A DNA stretch of 64,000 nucleotides, taken from assembly GCA_001179505.1 (NCBI GenBank), contig CDMY01000412.1:1-64000 (forward strand), given 5' to 3'. The position numbers and the translations under genes were made by a program. Under the pieces are notes generated by a model, which did not search any database, had not been told where the DNA came from, and worked only from the letters and a program-made list of their open reading frames with translations. Numbering within the stretch: position 1 is the stretch's first letter; every line of letters begins with the position of its first letter. Origin of the DNA: Vitrella brassicaformis. Taxonomy: Eukaryota > Sar > Vitrellaceae. Positions 33,801 through 45,591 of the stretch are shown here, piece by piece.

Positions 33801-34656
33801 AGGTCGGTGCAGTGCAGTGCGCTGCATTGAATTGACTGACTGACACTGACCCGAGCATCGTGCATGGCGTTGTGGAAGCTCTGTAGGGCTGCACAGAAAC
33901 ACACACTCACAGACGAGGGTTTACGCAATGCCGGCAGCCGACTCATAGACCCTGTGTGTGTGTGTGTGTGGCTGTCTGACCAGGGTCCAACGTCTGTGCG
34001 GATGCCGACCGAAAAAGCTCCTCCTCGTCAGCTGACATCCACACACACACACACACACAAAAAGAGCAACACACTCGGTCCACTCGCGGATGGATAGATG
34101 TGTGTGTGTGCTGTGGCTGCCCCACGACTTTGCGTACCTTCTAGTTCGACGTGTGTGGAGGTGGTGAGTCTGTGAGGACGGAGGAAGGGGTCGTCGCCCG
34201 AACCCTCGCCGCTGTCTATGAGACCTGACGGGGCCGACGATGCCGATGACGACTGCGGGGCGCCTGATGACGACGCCGACACATCGGTGCCCTTCTGATC
34301 CAGCGACGAACGGCGAAACGTGAACCACCAACGATCCTGCCCATTCGTACACACACACACACACACGCATCGATATGGCCATTTCTCCCCTCTCTCTGTC
34401 TGTGCGCGTGTGCGCGTGTGTGTGTGTAGGTGTGTGTATGTGTGTCGATTACCCTGTCTGTGTCTGCGCCCCCTCCCCCTCCCCCTTCAGGCAGCAGTAT
34501 GATGTCCTGTACGGGCACTCTCCACTTGTCGGCCAGTTTGGCCTTGAGTGCCTCGTTGGGTCCGCCCTTCTTGCCCACATCGATGCGCTCCAAGTGCAGC
34601 ACCTCACCGTACAGCGCGTCGCACACCGTCACCGACGTCAACGCAGACACGTGCAT
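30827..34656 (-). CDS. Putative ATG11/FIP200-like autophagy scaffold
   Basis: Likely a scaffold of the ATG1/ULK autophagy-initiation complex. The ATG at 34656 has no AG acceptor within about 80 bases upstream, so it is taken as the start. The N-terminus looks ubiquitin-like (VLHLERIDVGKK, LKAKLADKWRVPVQDIILLP). A long helical ATG17-like region follows (ALQSFHNAMHDAR, LVVEGTRSLSMAISDLHERV, IEQLRKVAIETG, ELNELLRQQKATFKSLLQTL, HEYLGRVQDLHEKVKELYSR). It includes ALTEIARRRTFKAKYVA and REEEERRRTFMKRHGVHLP then FIPGLEALPATI, a pattern I associate with RB1CC1/ATG11. The C-terminal third is Ser/Gly/Pro low complexity with no recognised domain. About fifteen exons. The family call rests on motif pattern only. 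Confidence 0.5.
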
Positions 34657-35266
34657 CAATCAAACAAACAGACAGTAATCAGCCAAGCGATTCGATAATC
34701 AATCCAATCAGATCAAGCGGTGTTGCCCACGATGAGCAGACGACAGCCGTGGCGTGGTGGAGGGCACGACACTGGCCACGCCGACCTCCTCCTCCCAACA
34801 GACGTACTGGATGTGGCAGCAGGAACAGGTGGCCACTCGAGCATGGTCACCCCGAGACCCGCCGATGAATGCCGCGCGCAGACAGCCCTGCTGACCACTG
34901 ACTTGCACGACAAACCGAGGCGTCCAGGGTGGGCAGCTGTCGATGTCTTGAGAGATCTGACGTCACCAGCCGACGTCCGCGGATCTGCCTCACGCTGTGT
35001 CGAGTGGAGAGAGGGCGATAGACAGAGAGGTGTAGCGTCAGCAGAAGAGGACAGCGCAGGGAACAACTTCTTTGCAAGCTCGGCAGCTAAGCTCGCAGGT
35101 GGGGAATGGGGAGGGACCCTCCTCGTCGGGTAGCCCCTATTACTGCTGAGCACCATTCTCTCTCAGGATGTGCGCAGCTGATTGAGTTGCTGGCCTTTCA
35201 GTCGCCCTTCCACTGCACTGCACCCTATTCTAAGCTCTGCCGTGATACTGATACATCCCATTTCTG
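34657..35266. promoter_or_regulatory. Divergent promoter region with AGCTCGCA at 35090-35097
   Basis: Lies between the ATG11-like (-) and ankyrin (+) genes. The octamer at 35090 is 170 bases upstream of the ankyrin ATG. It is about 430 bases from the ATG at 34656, so the minus gene may have an undetected 5' exon or long UTR here. An ATG at about 34845 on the minus strand is followed by a strong GTACGT donor, but no phase-compatible acceptor was found. Confidence 0.4.
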
Positions 35267-36409
35267 ATGCCGTACGACCACGTGACAGCGTGCCTGACCA
35301 ACATCCTCAGGGCCGGAGCTGACCCCAACTCATTCACAGGTCAATGAATGAGCGAATCAGACAAAAACGCAGACAATCAGACAGACAGACAGACAGACAA
35401 CAAGAGCCTTGATGCATCCAAGGGGAGTCATCGTGTGTGCGCGTGTGTGTTCAAGATGAGCCAAAGGGCAAGCGGCGGACCTTATTGCTCGTGGCCATGG
35501 AGGAGGCCGTCAAAATCGACACGACCGAGCGCATTGAGATACTCTTGCAGGCCAAGGCGGACCCCAACAAGCCCTCCGAGCCCCCCAACACCTACCCAGT
35601 CGAGTGGGCGGTGAGCCGCGGCCAGCTGCACCTCGCCCGTCTGCTGCTCACACACGGCGCCGACGTCAACCTGCCATTCGACAAGAACGTGACGGCGCTG
35701 CACATGGCGGTGCACGCCGACGATATGGACATGGCCACACTGCTGGTGGTGGACCATGGTGCCAACGTGAATGCGACCGACATCAAAGGCCAGACGCCCA
35801 TATTCTTCGCCAAGTCGCGGGCGATGTGCGGGCTGCTGGCGGCGCACGGGGCGGACCTGCACGCCCTCAACGCCCTGGGCCAGTCGGCGCTGCACCTGGC
35901 TGTGGCGCGTGACTGCCTGCCTGTGGTTGAGTACCTGACCGACGGCAGCCGTGTGAGTGGTCTGCTTGACGCGCAGGACTTCCAGGGTCTGACGGCTTTG
36001 CACGTGGCGGCCTACTACGACAACCGTCGGTGTGTGCGGCTGCTGTTGGACATCGGTGCCGACTGGGGTCTGAGGAGCAAGAACGGCCACACGGCGCTTA
36101 GCCTGGCCGACAAGCAGAAGCACGACCAACTGGCCTTCTACCTGTACAACAGACAGACACAGCGGCTGTGGGGCGGCTGGGGGGTCCTCAGGAACCCCGT
36201 GTTTCTCGTCGGCATGGCCGTCGTGGGCACCGCTGCTGTACTCAGGTACTACGTGATATACAAGGGGAATAAGTAAATGGCTGACAGACAGACGGGGCGG
36301 TGCATTGATTTGACTGATGGTTTGGTTGGTTGATTGGCTCAGGTGGGGTGACATTCAGAGCCTGGTGGTCGACCTGTTTGAGGGCTTCCGGGCCGCACAC
36401 ACGCAGTGA
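35267..36409 (+). CDS. Ankyrin-repeat protein with C-terminal membrane segment
   Basis: Three exons: 35267-35339, 35456-36272 and 36343-36409, giving 318 residues. Exon 1 (MPYDHVTACLTNILRAGADPNSF) already contains half a repeat and joins exon 2 in phase (FT|DEPKGKRRTLL). About six ankyrin repeats follow (LLQAKADPN, LLLTHGADVNLP, NVTALHMAV, HGANVNATDIKGQTPIF, ALGQSALHLAVARD, GLTALHVAAYYD, LLLDIGADWGLRSKNGHTAL). A hydrophobic helix comes next (NPVFLVGMAVVGTAAVLRYY), then a short tail, consistent with a tail-anchored protein. Retention of the last intron would add a stop after YKGNK, giving an alternative C-terminus. Probable role: protein-protein scaffold at a membrane; partner unknown. Confidence 0.85.
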
Positions 36410-38059
36410 GGCGTGCGCTGCATGGCCATCGACGGTCACATGCAGGCAGGCAGGTCCATCAAATCAACGCAGGGAGGTGCAGTAACTGCAGTGCCTGCAG
36501 AGGAGAGATGTGTGTGTGAGAGGAAGGTGTGTTGTGTGATGTCGTGCGCTGCGTGTCGTCATCTTATCTGGTTGTCTGGTCTTTGCTCCCTCCGTTTTGC
36601 TCTTCCTTGTCCGCGTGTGCAGGTAAGGTAGATAGGTTGCTCGACTGACTGACTAAGTGGGTCTCTCGCTGGTGTCCGTGACGTGCTGTGCTGTGCTTGC
36701 CTTGAGTGTCTGATGCAATTGCAGCCTTGACTGCGTTATTAGTGCTGTGCTGTGCTTGCGTGACGTGAGTCAGTGGGTGCGTCGGTGAGTGTGCGCGTGG
36801 TGTCAGTCAACTCTTGATGGATGGACACTGAATGAATGAGGGAATGAATGCCTTTCCTTGAGTGAATGTGTACGCATCCAGGCAGTGTGTAGAATGAATG
36901 GATACAGACAGACCATCAATCAATATTGCATCGATCACATATAAACTGACGGTAGGCAGGGCAGGGCACAGCCTGCCTGTCAGTCAGTCACATCGATCAG
37001 GAGGTATGTATGTATCCATGTGATATGTAAATGGGTCTGTCCATCCATCCATCCATCCACCCACCTGCACCCACCAGTCAGTCACCCATATCACCTGGCC
37101 AGGGGAGATATCAGCCATCTCAGCCTCCCCCCACCCTGCTCGCATCGTTTGTCTTACAACAGGACACCCACACCGCACCGCACCGCACCGCATCCCACAG
37201 CAGCCGGCACGGCAACCAACGTACGCACGCCCCCTCTCCCCAAAACATACACACACACCGACAGCAAAACCAGTTGGTCTGTCTTTCTTTCTCTCGGGTG
37301 TCAGTCACTGGCGCTCGCCTCGCCTGATCATGAGTGTGTCGATTATCTCAACCAGGTGGGAAAAACAACACACAGGTGTAGTCCAAACATGCAGGAACAC
37401 ATGGATGGATGAGTGCACGTATGCATAAATACACTGCCAGCGTGCCAGCCAGCCACCCACCCCGCCAGGCAGCCAGCCAGACCCAGCCAGCCATCAGCAT
37501 GTAGGTACGTACTTACACGTCAGTCATGTAATGTAGGCAGGCAGACAGACAGGCAGGTACATACATACATCCACACACACAACAAGAGAGAGGGATGGAT
37601 GGAGATGACTCACCATCGCTTGAATTGGCTGTTTGTAGATATGTATGTATGTATGTGTCTATGTGATGTGCACTGACTGACTGACTGACTAACTGACTGA
37701 CTGACGTGAGTGCGTAAGTGGATGAGGAGGGAGGGAAGGAAGGAGGAAAGGACTCATGGTATGTATGGTGCGCATCGCATTGTCTATCTGATGAGTCTGT
37801 GTCTGTCTGTCTGCCACATAAATACATACATCGGGCGGGGCGGGCAACCAACCAGGTGGCTGGCAAGGTGTACTGGCACGCATACCATACGACAGGGGAA
37901 GGAAGCAAGGCGAGTGAGGAAGGAGGAAGGAGGAAAGAAATGAACATGGGACACCCACCCTGGTAAGCTGGGTTGGGTTGGATTGGGTTGGGGAGGGCGC
38001 CACGCAACGAGAGAAAAGACAAACTCAGTCAGTGGCTCGGCGGGTGTGTGTGTGGGTGT
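36410..38059. other. Convergent intergenic region rich in tetranucleotide repeats
   Basis: No supported gene. It contains (ATCC)n, (ACTG)n, (AGCC)n, (ATAC)n and AAGG runs and TGCTGTGC repeats. It separates two stop codons on opposite strands. Confidence 0.6.
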
Positions 38060-40041
38060 CTATACGGCGATCCACTTGACGACCTGTCCGTTCTCCCACA
38101 TGCCCTCCTTGACCACGCCGTCCTGACCCTTGTGCCAGCCTACACGCACGCACGCACGGACAGTCAGGGGAGTCTATGTGGTCACGTGACTGACTGACTG
38201 ACTCCCCAACTGACTCCCCACCTCACTCACTCATTCACTCACCTTTGCCCTCCTGTTTGCCGTTGACCCAGTTGCCCCGCACCTCAGACCCGTCGGGCCA
38301 AGAGAAACGACCGGCGCCGTGCTTCCTGATGGGCAGAGCGGACACGCACATGTGTGGACCGTTGCTGTATCCCGGTGGTAGTTAGTTACTTGTCGCTTTT
38401 GTATTCCCCTTCGTAGACTTTGCCGTCGGCCCAGGTGAACTTGCCCTGACCGTCCATGCGATTCCGCTTCCACTGCAGACGTAGGTGGTTGGGATACACG
38501 ACGAGCAAAGGCGGGCGGCATTGTGTGTGTGTGTGTGTGTGTTGTGATGCGTGTGTGTACCTGTCCTGAGTACTCCCTGCCGTCCGGCCACTGCAGATCG
38601 ATCCGCCATTTGCAGACATCCATCCATCCATCCATTTGAGACGATCTGTTGGCTTGTCTGTCTGTCTGTGTGTCTGTCTGCCTAGTGTGCGTCCTGCTTG
38701 GCTTGACTCTGTGTGTGTGAGCTTTACTTTGAATCTGCCGTGTCCGTGAAGGTTGTCTTCGTAGAAGGACCCCTCGTACGTGGCGCCCCCCTCCCACCGA
38801 AAGGTGCCCTTCCCCTGCTTCTTGCCCTCAACAAAATGACCTGGGGGCAAGCAAAGACAACGCACACACATACATACACACACGCACAGGCGCATCTCTG
38901 CCACGCTGCTGCGTGTGTGCCGACCGACCTACGTACCTTCATAGTATGATCCGTCCGGCAGTCGTTCGACGCCTGGACCGTGTTTGCGTCCGTCTCGCCA
39001 CTCGCCCTTGTAGGAGGTGCCGTCCTTTTTGGTCAGGTGGCCCTGGCCCTCCGCCTTGCCCTCACGCCAGTCACCCACGTAACTCGTGCCGTCCTTCCAC
39101 ACCTACAGACACATAACGCATAAAACCAGGCAGGCAGGGAGGCAGGGAGGGAGATGAGCAAGGATCAGACAGAGGCCCACCCATCCCATCAATCGCTCTT
39201 TCTTTCTGTCCTTGTGTTACCTGCTCGCCCCTGCCGTGTGGCTGGTCGTTCTGGTGCAAAAGGGGTCACACAGAGCATACATACGCAGCGTGTGTGTGAA
39301 TAAATGAGGTGTTGAGTGTCTCAATTGTCTGTGTGACTGTACTGTGCGCCCACCCTCATTTGTCCCGAGTAGAAGGCCCCGTTGTCGAGCTTGTGGTTCT
39401 CGACCTCGTTGTACACACCCGCCTCAGCAACCTGCACATACACACACATCGACACACACATTCACATTCCCTACGACTAGTGTCCATTTACCGACCCTAC
39501 CCTTCATCTGTGTGTGTGACTGACTGACCAGGTATGAGTGGTTCGCTGACAGCCACTGGTCGCCCCTCCGGGCGTCGTGAATGTTGAAGTGCGACGAGTC
39601 GTCTGTGGCGCCGGTGCTGCTCATGTTGACGGCCCCGCCCTGCACCGACGGGCGGATGAGCTTCCGGTCCATGTCAGCCCACTCGCTGATGTCGATCTGA
39701 TGCTCATTCTGACATGCCGACCACACAAACAAGATACAGACAGACATGGGCTAGGCGTGTGAAGTGAGTGGTGTTTGGGTACCTACCGTTGGCGGCAGCG
39801 GCCACACGCCTCCCCTGTGGAGGCACTGCTGAGCCGGAAAACTGCACTGCACACACTCAATCACACACACAACAGACCACACAACCACAGCAACACAACA
39901 ACACAATACGCTTTCGTGCCTTCCTCCTCTGTTGCAGCTTCCAAAAATCGTCCCGTCTCAAACTCCCAGAGTGGCCTCTCTGTCTTCCTGCCTCGCTGCA
40001 GCTTTGCGAGCTGCTTTGCTCCTGTGTACCTGGTTGCCCAT
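38060..40041 (-). CDS. MORN-repeat protein with possible N-myristoylation start
   Basis: MORN repeats form beta-hairpins used in membrane/cytoskeleton scaffolds. They are common in alveolate basal and daughter-cell complexes. About nine repeats are visible: SYVGDWREGKAEGQGHLT, SYKGEWRDGRKHGPG, SYYEGHFVEGKKQGKGTF, TYEGSFYEDNLHGHGRF, EYSGQWKRNRMDGQGKF, VYEGEYKSDKKHGAGRF, EVRGNWVNGKQEGKG and EGMWENGQVVKW. The N-terminal region is unrelated (EHQIDISEWADMDRKLIRPS). My best 5' model begins MGNQVHRSKAARKAAA, a Gly-2 plus basic start suited to myristoylation, and joins in phase through a GTTTGA donor to CSFPAQQCLHRGG. That donor is weak, so the first exon is uncertain. A TGCGAGCT octamer at 40005 falls inside this exon. 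Confidence 0.75.
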
Positions 40042-40201
40042 TGCGCTGCAGAAGGCCGCGGACACCGCCGCAGCAGGCGAAAAGACGGGATGCCAGGACG
40101 TCAAGGGCAGCACTGCCTGCCTAACCGCATTGCCATTCCAGGCTCCCACATCCTCAATAGCGCGTTTTTCTCAGGAAAGGGACGCTCGGAAAGTGCCATT
40201 A

Positions 40202-40209
40202 AGCTCGCA
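40202..40209. promoter_or_regulatory. AGCTCGCA motif in the MORN/coiled-coil divergent promoter
   Basis: AGCTCGCA lies 161 bases upstream of the proposed MORN ATG (40041) and 82 bases upstream of the plus-strand ATG (40291). A second TGCGAGCT at 40005-40012 could instead be the true MORN promoter element if its start is further downstream. Confidence 0.45.
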
Positions 40210-40290
40210 CGAGGGGAAGGAGTGACGAAACAGCTGCATGGTCTGCCTGTGGCTTAGGGAGTTGGTCCGCCGTCTGTGTGTGTGAATCAG

Positions 40291-43200
40291 ATGGCAGAGG
40301 GGCTGCATTCCATGAGTTCAGTAGCCATGGACCTGGAGCGGGAGATAGCGGCGTCCGTCCACGCCGTCGAGAGGGAGAGGGACAGGTACGCCTGGCCTGC
40401 ATGCAATGCAATCCATGCAGATATTGACACACCAACCGATTGCCGCCGTCCGGCATCGCACACACCGGTGTGTGTGTGCCGTGCGTGTGTTGGTTCAGGC
40501 ACCGTGTGGAGAGCGATGCGTTAAAGAGGGAGGTGGAGGCGCTGCAGCGGAGCAACCAGACACTGGAGCTGGAGCTGGCCAAGGCGCGCCACGACAACCT
40601 CATACCGAAGCCACACACAGCCCTGGCTCACCGACCAATCCCCTCGCCCCTCAATGAGCGGCCACCCGCCCTTCCACCCGCCACTGTGACAGCCATGGAC
40701 ACAGCCTTCCCAGGGCCCGCCCCTGCCTCTGGCTCAGACAGGGACAGGGAGAAGGTCGGGGATGTCGACAGTGAGGAGCGTGCCAAGCTCAAGGAGCGGA
40801 TCAGCGAGTTGTCGAGCCGGGTTGAAGGTCTGGGTGGGGCCAAGGGCGGCGCGTCGCCCTATGACTCAGAGTTTCTTGACGGTGGGAGGGGCGGGTACTC
40901 GTCGGCGGCGCCGCATGGCCCTTCCTCTTCCTCTTCTTCTCGTCTGTATGGCGGTGTTGGGGTCGGTGCTGGTGGCGACGATGGCGGAATGGGCGCACGG
41001 TGAGTTAGCCGAACAAAGAGTCAGTGAGCGCGTCCATGTGCATGGATCCCGTTGGCTCATTCAGTGTGTCGGGCGGTTATGGGTTCCGGCTGCCGTCTGC
41101 TCGTGCCGGCGCGGCCGATGACCTCCTGCCGCCCCTCCCTGGCAGGACTGCTGCAGACGAGGGCGCACGCACAGCCACACTCGCACATACGGACCCTATC
41201 CACGACACACACCCACCTGTGAGCACGGCAGAAAGACAGACTGACAAGAGAGGGTGCCTTGTCTACCGGCATCATGTTCACTGTCTGTCTGTGGTCGTGC
41301 ATTGCAATGCCATACGATTCAGGTGCCTCCGTACACGAGTGGCGCCACCCTCCGCCCCACATCAGTGCCGTCACCAACCAGCCCCCCAGGAGCTCATCCT
41401 CCTCATCCTGCTGCTGGTGCTGGTGCTGGCATGAGTGGTGTGGTTGGTGTGGGTCAGGGTGCGTTGGAGGCAGGCGGCCCGGCGCGGTCTCGCAGACTGG
41501 CAGACGAGGTCGCGGAACTCAGGTATGGTACACACGAGCGCACCCAGACATGGCTGAGTGAATGGTGGATGGTTGTGTTGTCTTGTGCGTGTGATTGTGT
41601 GTGCAGTGAGCTGCTGCACGAGTCCAAGCGGATGATCGAAGCTGAGGCCGACAGGCAACAGGTCGGAGTGAGTGCTCACATTGTGTTGGGCGTGTGAGTC
41701 GCGTCTGTCCATATGTGTGTGTGTCAGCTGTGCCGCGAGCGCATGGCGCAGGCTGAGAGGGAGGCCCTCGTGGCCGGCGAGGAGGCAAACAGAGCTAGGA
41801 TCGAAAACGAAACCCTCAATGGTTAGTTAGTACACGTCCACACACACTCTGCCAGATTACTGCGGTGTGTGTGTGTGTGTGTGTTTGGTTGCCTCACTCC
41901 CTCACTCATGGGATGCAGCTGAGATAACGTTGTTACGCGAGGAGGTGGAGAGGGAGAGGACATTCAAGGAAACCAAAGAGGTCAGTCAGTCAGTCAGACA
42001 GCCACAACGATGCTCAGCAACGGCCACGGGATCCGCTCGCTACATGTGTCTGTCTGTCTGTCTGTCTGCATGGGCCCGTGGTGCGCAGGAGTTGCTGCGT
42101 GAGGCCCGCCGGCAGAGGGACCAAGTCGAGGTGGGTACCCTCCCTACGCACAACCCCATTGAATGTGTCTGTCTGTCCATCCATCCATCCATCCATCCCA
42201 TGGGTCCGTCGTGCATTCCCTCCCCCTTTGTCTGTGCTGTGCTGTGCTGTGCTGTGCAGACGGACCTTCTGTGCAAGTGTGAGGCTTTGGCGGCAGAGCG
42301 GGACCAACTCAGGGTGGGTGGGTTAGGCAGCCAGTGCAGTGCAGTGCAGTGCACTTCGGAAAGGAAACCTTTCTCTGTGAAGGGGATGATTTCATTTCAT
42401 TTCCTTTCCTTGATGCCTTCATGATGGATGGCATGGATGTATCAGTGTGAGTTGGAGAGCGCCCATCGTGAGCTGGAGGCGCTCAAGTCGGGCCTGCGGT
42501 ACGCCGAGCAGGAGAAGACACAGCTCACCTCGCAACACGCTCTCACCAAACAACACGTAAGCATCCACCCCAAAGACGGGGCTGTTGTGCCACTCACTCA
42601 CTGTCATCACGCCCAGCCCACATGTCATGTTTGCATGGATCGGATCCATCAGCTGGAGGGTCGCCTGAAGGAGGCCGAGGAGAAGAAAATTGAACTAGAG
42701 GTGGGTGAGCTCCATCCATCCGATGGATGGGTGGGTGGATGGATGCTTGCATCTTGCTGTGCCTGTCTGTCTGTCTGTCTACTGGCCATGCAGATTGAGT
42801 TGGATCGTTGTCGGCGTGCCTTGATGGACCGAGAGCAGGACAGCGACACCGCCAGGCAGAAACTCATGTACGTCACCAGGGAGAAGGAACGACTCGACAC
42901 ACAACTCAAAGGTAGGGAGGGAGGGAGGCAGGTAGGTAGGCAATTGATTGGTCATTGTGCGACACAACAAGCATCTCTTTCCCTCCCTCCCTCCCTCCCT
43001 CCTTTATTCACTGTCAATCAGATTTGTCGCGCGAGATAGCCCGCAATGACCCCGATGCAGCAGCGAAGGCTGCTACCGCCAAGGCACACACACACATACA
43101 CACACACACAGTCAACACACCAGAAGGCAGCTGCAAGTAAGTCCTTTCCCCGTGTGTGCTCTGCTGCTCAGGCTGAGGAAACAATACGCTGCCTGCAGGA

Positions 43201-44855
43201 CAGGTAGGGTAGATGGATGGATGGATGAAGGAGCGAGTTCTGTGAGAATGAATCTGAATGTTGGCATCCTTGGCTGGATCAATGCCTGCAGGGTGGCGTA
43301 TCTGACGCACCAGCTGGAGGCGGAGCGGTCCAAGACGGCCAAGAAGGGCCTCATTGGGGGCACCAGAGCCGACACGCAGCACCACCCACATCCACATCCA
43401 CCACCCGCATCAGCACCCGCACCGAATGCATCGGTAAGTCCTAACCACCAACACACACCATTGCCCGATGGATGCATCCACACACACCGCCCTGTGTTGT
43501 GTGTGGCCGGTGTTTGTTCAGTTCCCCTCTCCCCAGTCTGGCGCTCGTGTGCGGTGTCCGTCTGCGCCTCCGCGACACACAGGTGCCGCCCCACACTCAC
43601 GCAGGGGCGCCACGAGAGGTGTTGGTGGCGGTGGTGGTGCGGGCCACACAGCGGTCAGGAGGACCCCACGTGCTGCGGCTGAAAGGGAGGACTGGCGCGT
43701 CAAACTGGGCAGGGCACGACCAGGTATATGAGCAATATACAAGACGGGCACTTGATTGGCTGGTTGATTGAGCGATCTGTGTGTGGGAATGGTTGTATGT
43801 TTGTATGTCTACAGGTGGCGGTGAGACGTGTGGTGTGGCTGAGAGGCTGCGGGAGCTGGAACACAAGTACCAGAGAGAGAGGGAACGAAACGCACTGGTA
43901 AACAAAGGACAAAGGAAGGGAGGGAGCGAGGGAGGGACCTGCACACACATACACACACACACACACACACACAGTTCCTGCCCATACCCGTCCTTTTTGG
44001 CTTTTGGATCGGTCAGCTGTCCAAGAAGCTGGGCGAGTCTCTAGAGCTCGTCCACGGCCGCCTGCGCGAGACCCGACAACACATACCCAAGCCACAGCCA
44101 CACGGCCAACCGACTCCAACACCTCCTCCAGCCCCACCAGCCCCACCACCTGACACCGGTGATGATGAACAGACGCAGCAGCAGCAGCAGCAGCCTGCAG
44201 CAGGGCAGACGACTGGTCATTATGTGCCGGCTGTTGATGTGGGCGGCTATGTCGGCCCGGAGGTTTCAGAGTGCGGTCGTGGCGGCCGCATAGGGGAGGG
44301 GGTGCCCTATCCGCCATCCATGGAGAGCCCCTCCAGGCTCATGATGCAAGGTGGGTGGGTGGGGTGGGTGCAGACAGGGGCAGCCGCGCCACCTCTCACG
44401 GATGCAATCTCTTTATGTGTGTGTGTCGTACGTGCCTCCCAGGTGTGCCAGCATCGGGTCTGTCGTACGCCACGGCCATCCTGCCCGACGAGGAGCTCTC
44501 AGCCGCCCCCACGCCCACCCCGCCTCCGTCCAACACCGACCTCACCAAACCACCACCCACCAAACGCAAGACCACCAAGCCAGCAGCAGCAGGGGGACAA
44601 TCCGGACGACAGGCGAGGGACCTGCCGCGTGCCGACCCATCCCCCGTCTGTGCGCTGCCCATGAGGCCGACTGCACACCCCCATTCCCATTCGCATCAGA
44701 GCAAAAGGGCATCTCGCGGCCGAGGCCAGTCTGAGCCCAAGAGGGCGCCGTTTGCCACGGTGATGGGTGCGCGTGTGAGGTCTTCGGGCTTCTCCAGGCC
44801 GCCGTCGCCCGTGCCGACTGGTGGGAGGGGCGGAGGGCCGCGCAAGAGGCCGTGA
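40291..44855 (+). CDS. Long coiled-coil protein, function unknown
   Basis: About fifteen exons. Starts MAEGLHSMSSVAMDLEREI and is almost wholly heptad-like in two blocks. Block 1: ESDALKREVEALQRSNQTLE and EERAKLKERISELSSRVEGL. Block 2: SRRLADEVAELR, ERMAQAEREALVAGEEANRA, TLLREEVERERTFKE, ELLREARRQRDQVE, CELESAHRELEALKSGLRYA, RIHQLEGRLKEAEEKKIELE, LDRCRRALMDREQDSDTARQ and AERLRELEHKYQRERE. Gly/Ser/Pro/His-rich linkers separate the blocks. The C-terminus is Pro/Gln-rich and basic, ending GGRGGGPRKRP just before an assembly gap. It could be centrosomal or cytoskeletal, but nothing specific is seen. The ATG is preceded by CAG and the gene could have an upstream exon. Confidence 0.7.
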
Positions 44856-44871
44856 TTCACTGACTGCGGGG

Positions 44872-45171
44872 NNNNNNNNNNNNNNNNNNNNNNNNNNNNN
44901 NNNNNNNNNNNNNNNNNNNNNNNNNNNNNNNNNNNNNNNNNNNNNNNNNNNNNNNNNNNNNNNNNNNNNNNNNNNNNNNNNNNNNNNNNNNNNNNNNNNN
45001 NNNNNNNNNNNNNNNNNNNNNNNNNNNNNNNNNNNNNNNNNNNNNNNNNNNNNNNNNNNNNNNNNNNNNNNNNNNNNNNNNNNNNNNNNNNNNNNNNNNN
45101 NNNNNNNNNNNNNNNNNNNNNNNNNNNNNNNNNNNNNNNNNNNNNNNNNNNNNNNNNNNNNNNNNNNNNNN
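44872..45171. other. Assembly gap (300 N)
   Basis: A second fixed-size run of 300 N, between the coiled-coil gene and the six-TM gene. Any promoter or 5' exon of the gene at 45592 could lie in it. Confidence 0.99.
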
Positions 45172-45591
45172 GTGTTGTCTGGCGTGTGAACGGTGATTGA
45201 CACAGTTGGTTGGCAGAACTCATATCTGAATAAAAGGAAGGGGACAGACTGTGGACATGAATGACATCCATGCGTGTACATTGGCAAAAATGCGTGTGCA
45301 AAACGTGTGTTTGGCACGTCCGTACGACCTGCCTTGGCATTTATAGAAGATGGTCAGTGACACGCCCGTCTTGGAACGCAGCTAGGTGCGCAACAGTGCT
45401 GTGGCCCGGATCAAGTAACAAGAGGCTGGCCAGGATCGGTGTTTCTCTCTTTGGGACACAACACCATCGCATCAGCACCATCGTTGATAGGTAAGAACAA
45501 AAAAACCGGACGCGCAGATCTTAATCCATGACGTCATTGGTGTTGTATGTTGGTTCAGACAGCTCCCACCTTCATCTTGACGAAGATCACC

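Noticed and set aside
35482-36354. 290-residue minus-strand open frame opposite the ankyrin gene
   Set aside because: Antisense of an intact ankyrin-repeat coding exon. High GC makes both strands open.
37020-37700. ATCC, ACTG and AGCC repeat tracts as satellite or centromere-like DNA
   Set aside because: Short, mixed tetranucleotide runs of the same kind occur in introns throughout the window. Ordinary microsatellites are enough to explain them.
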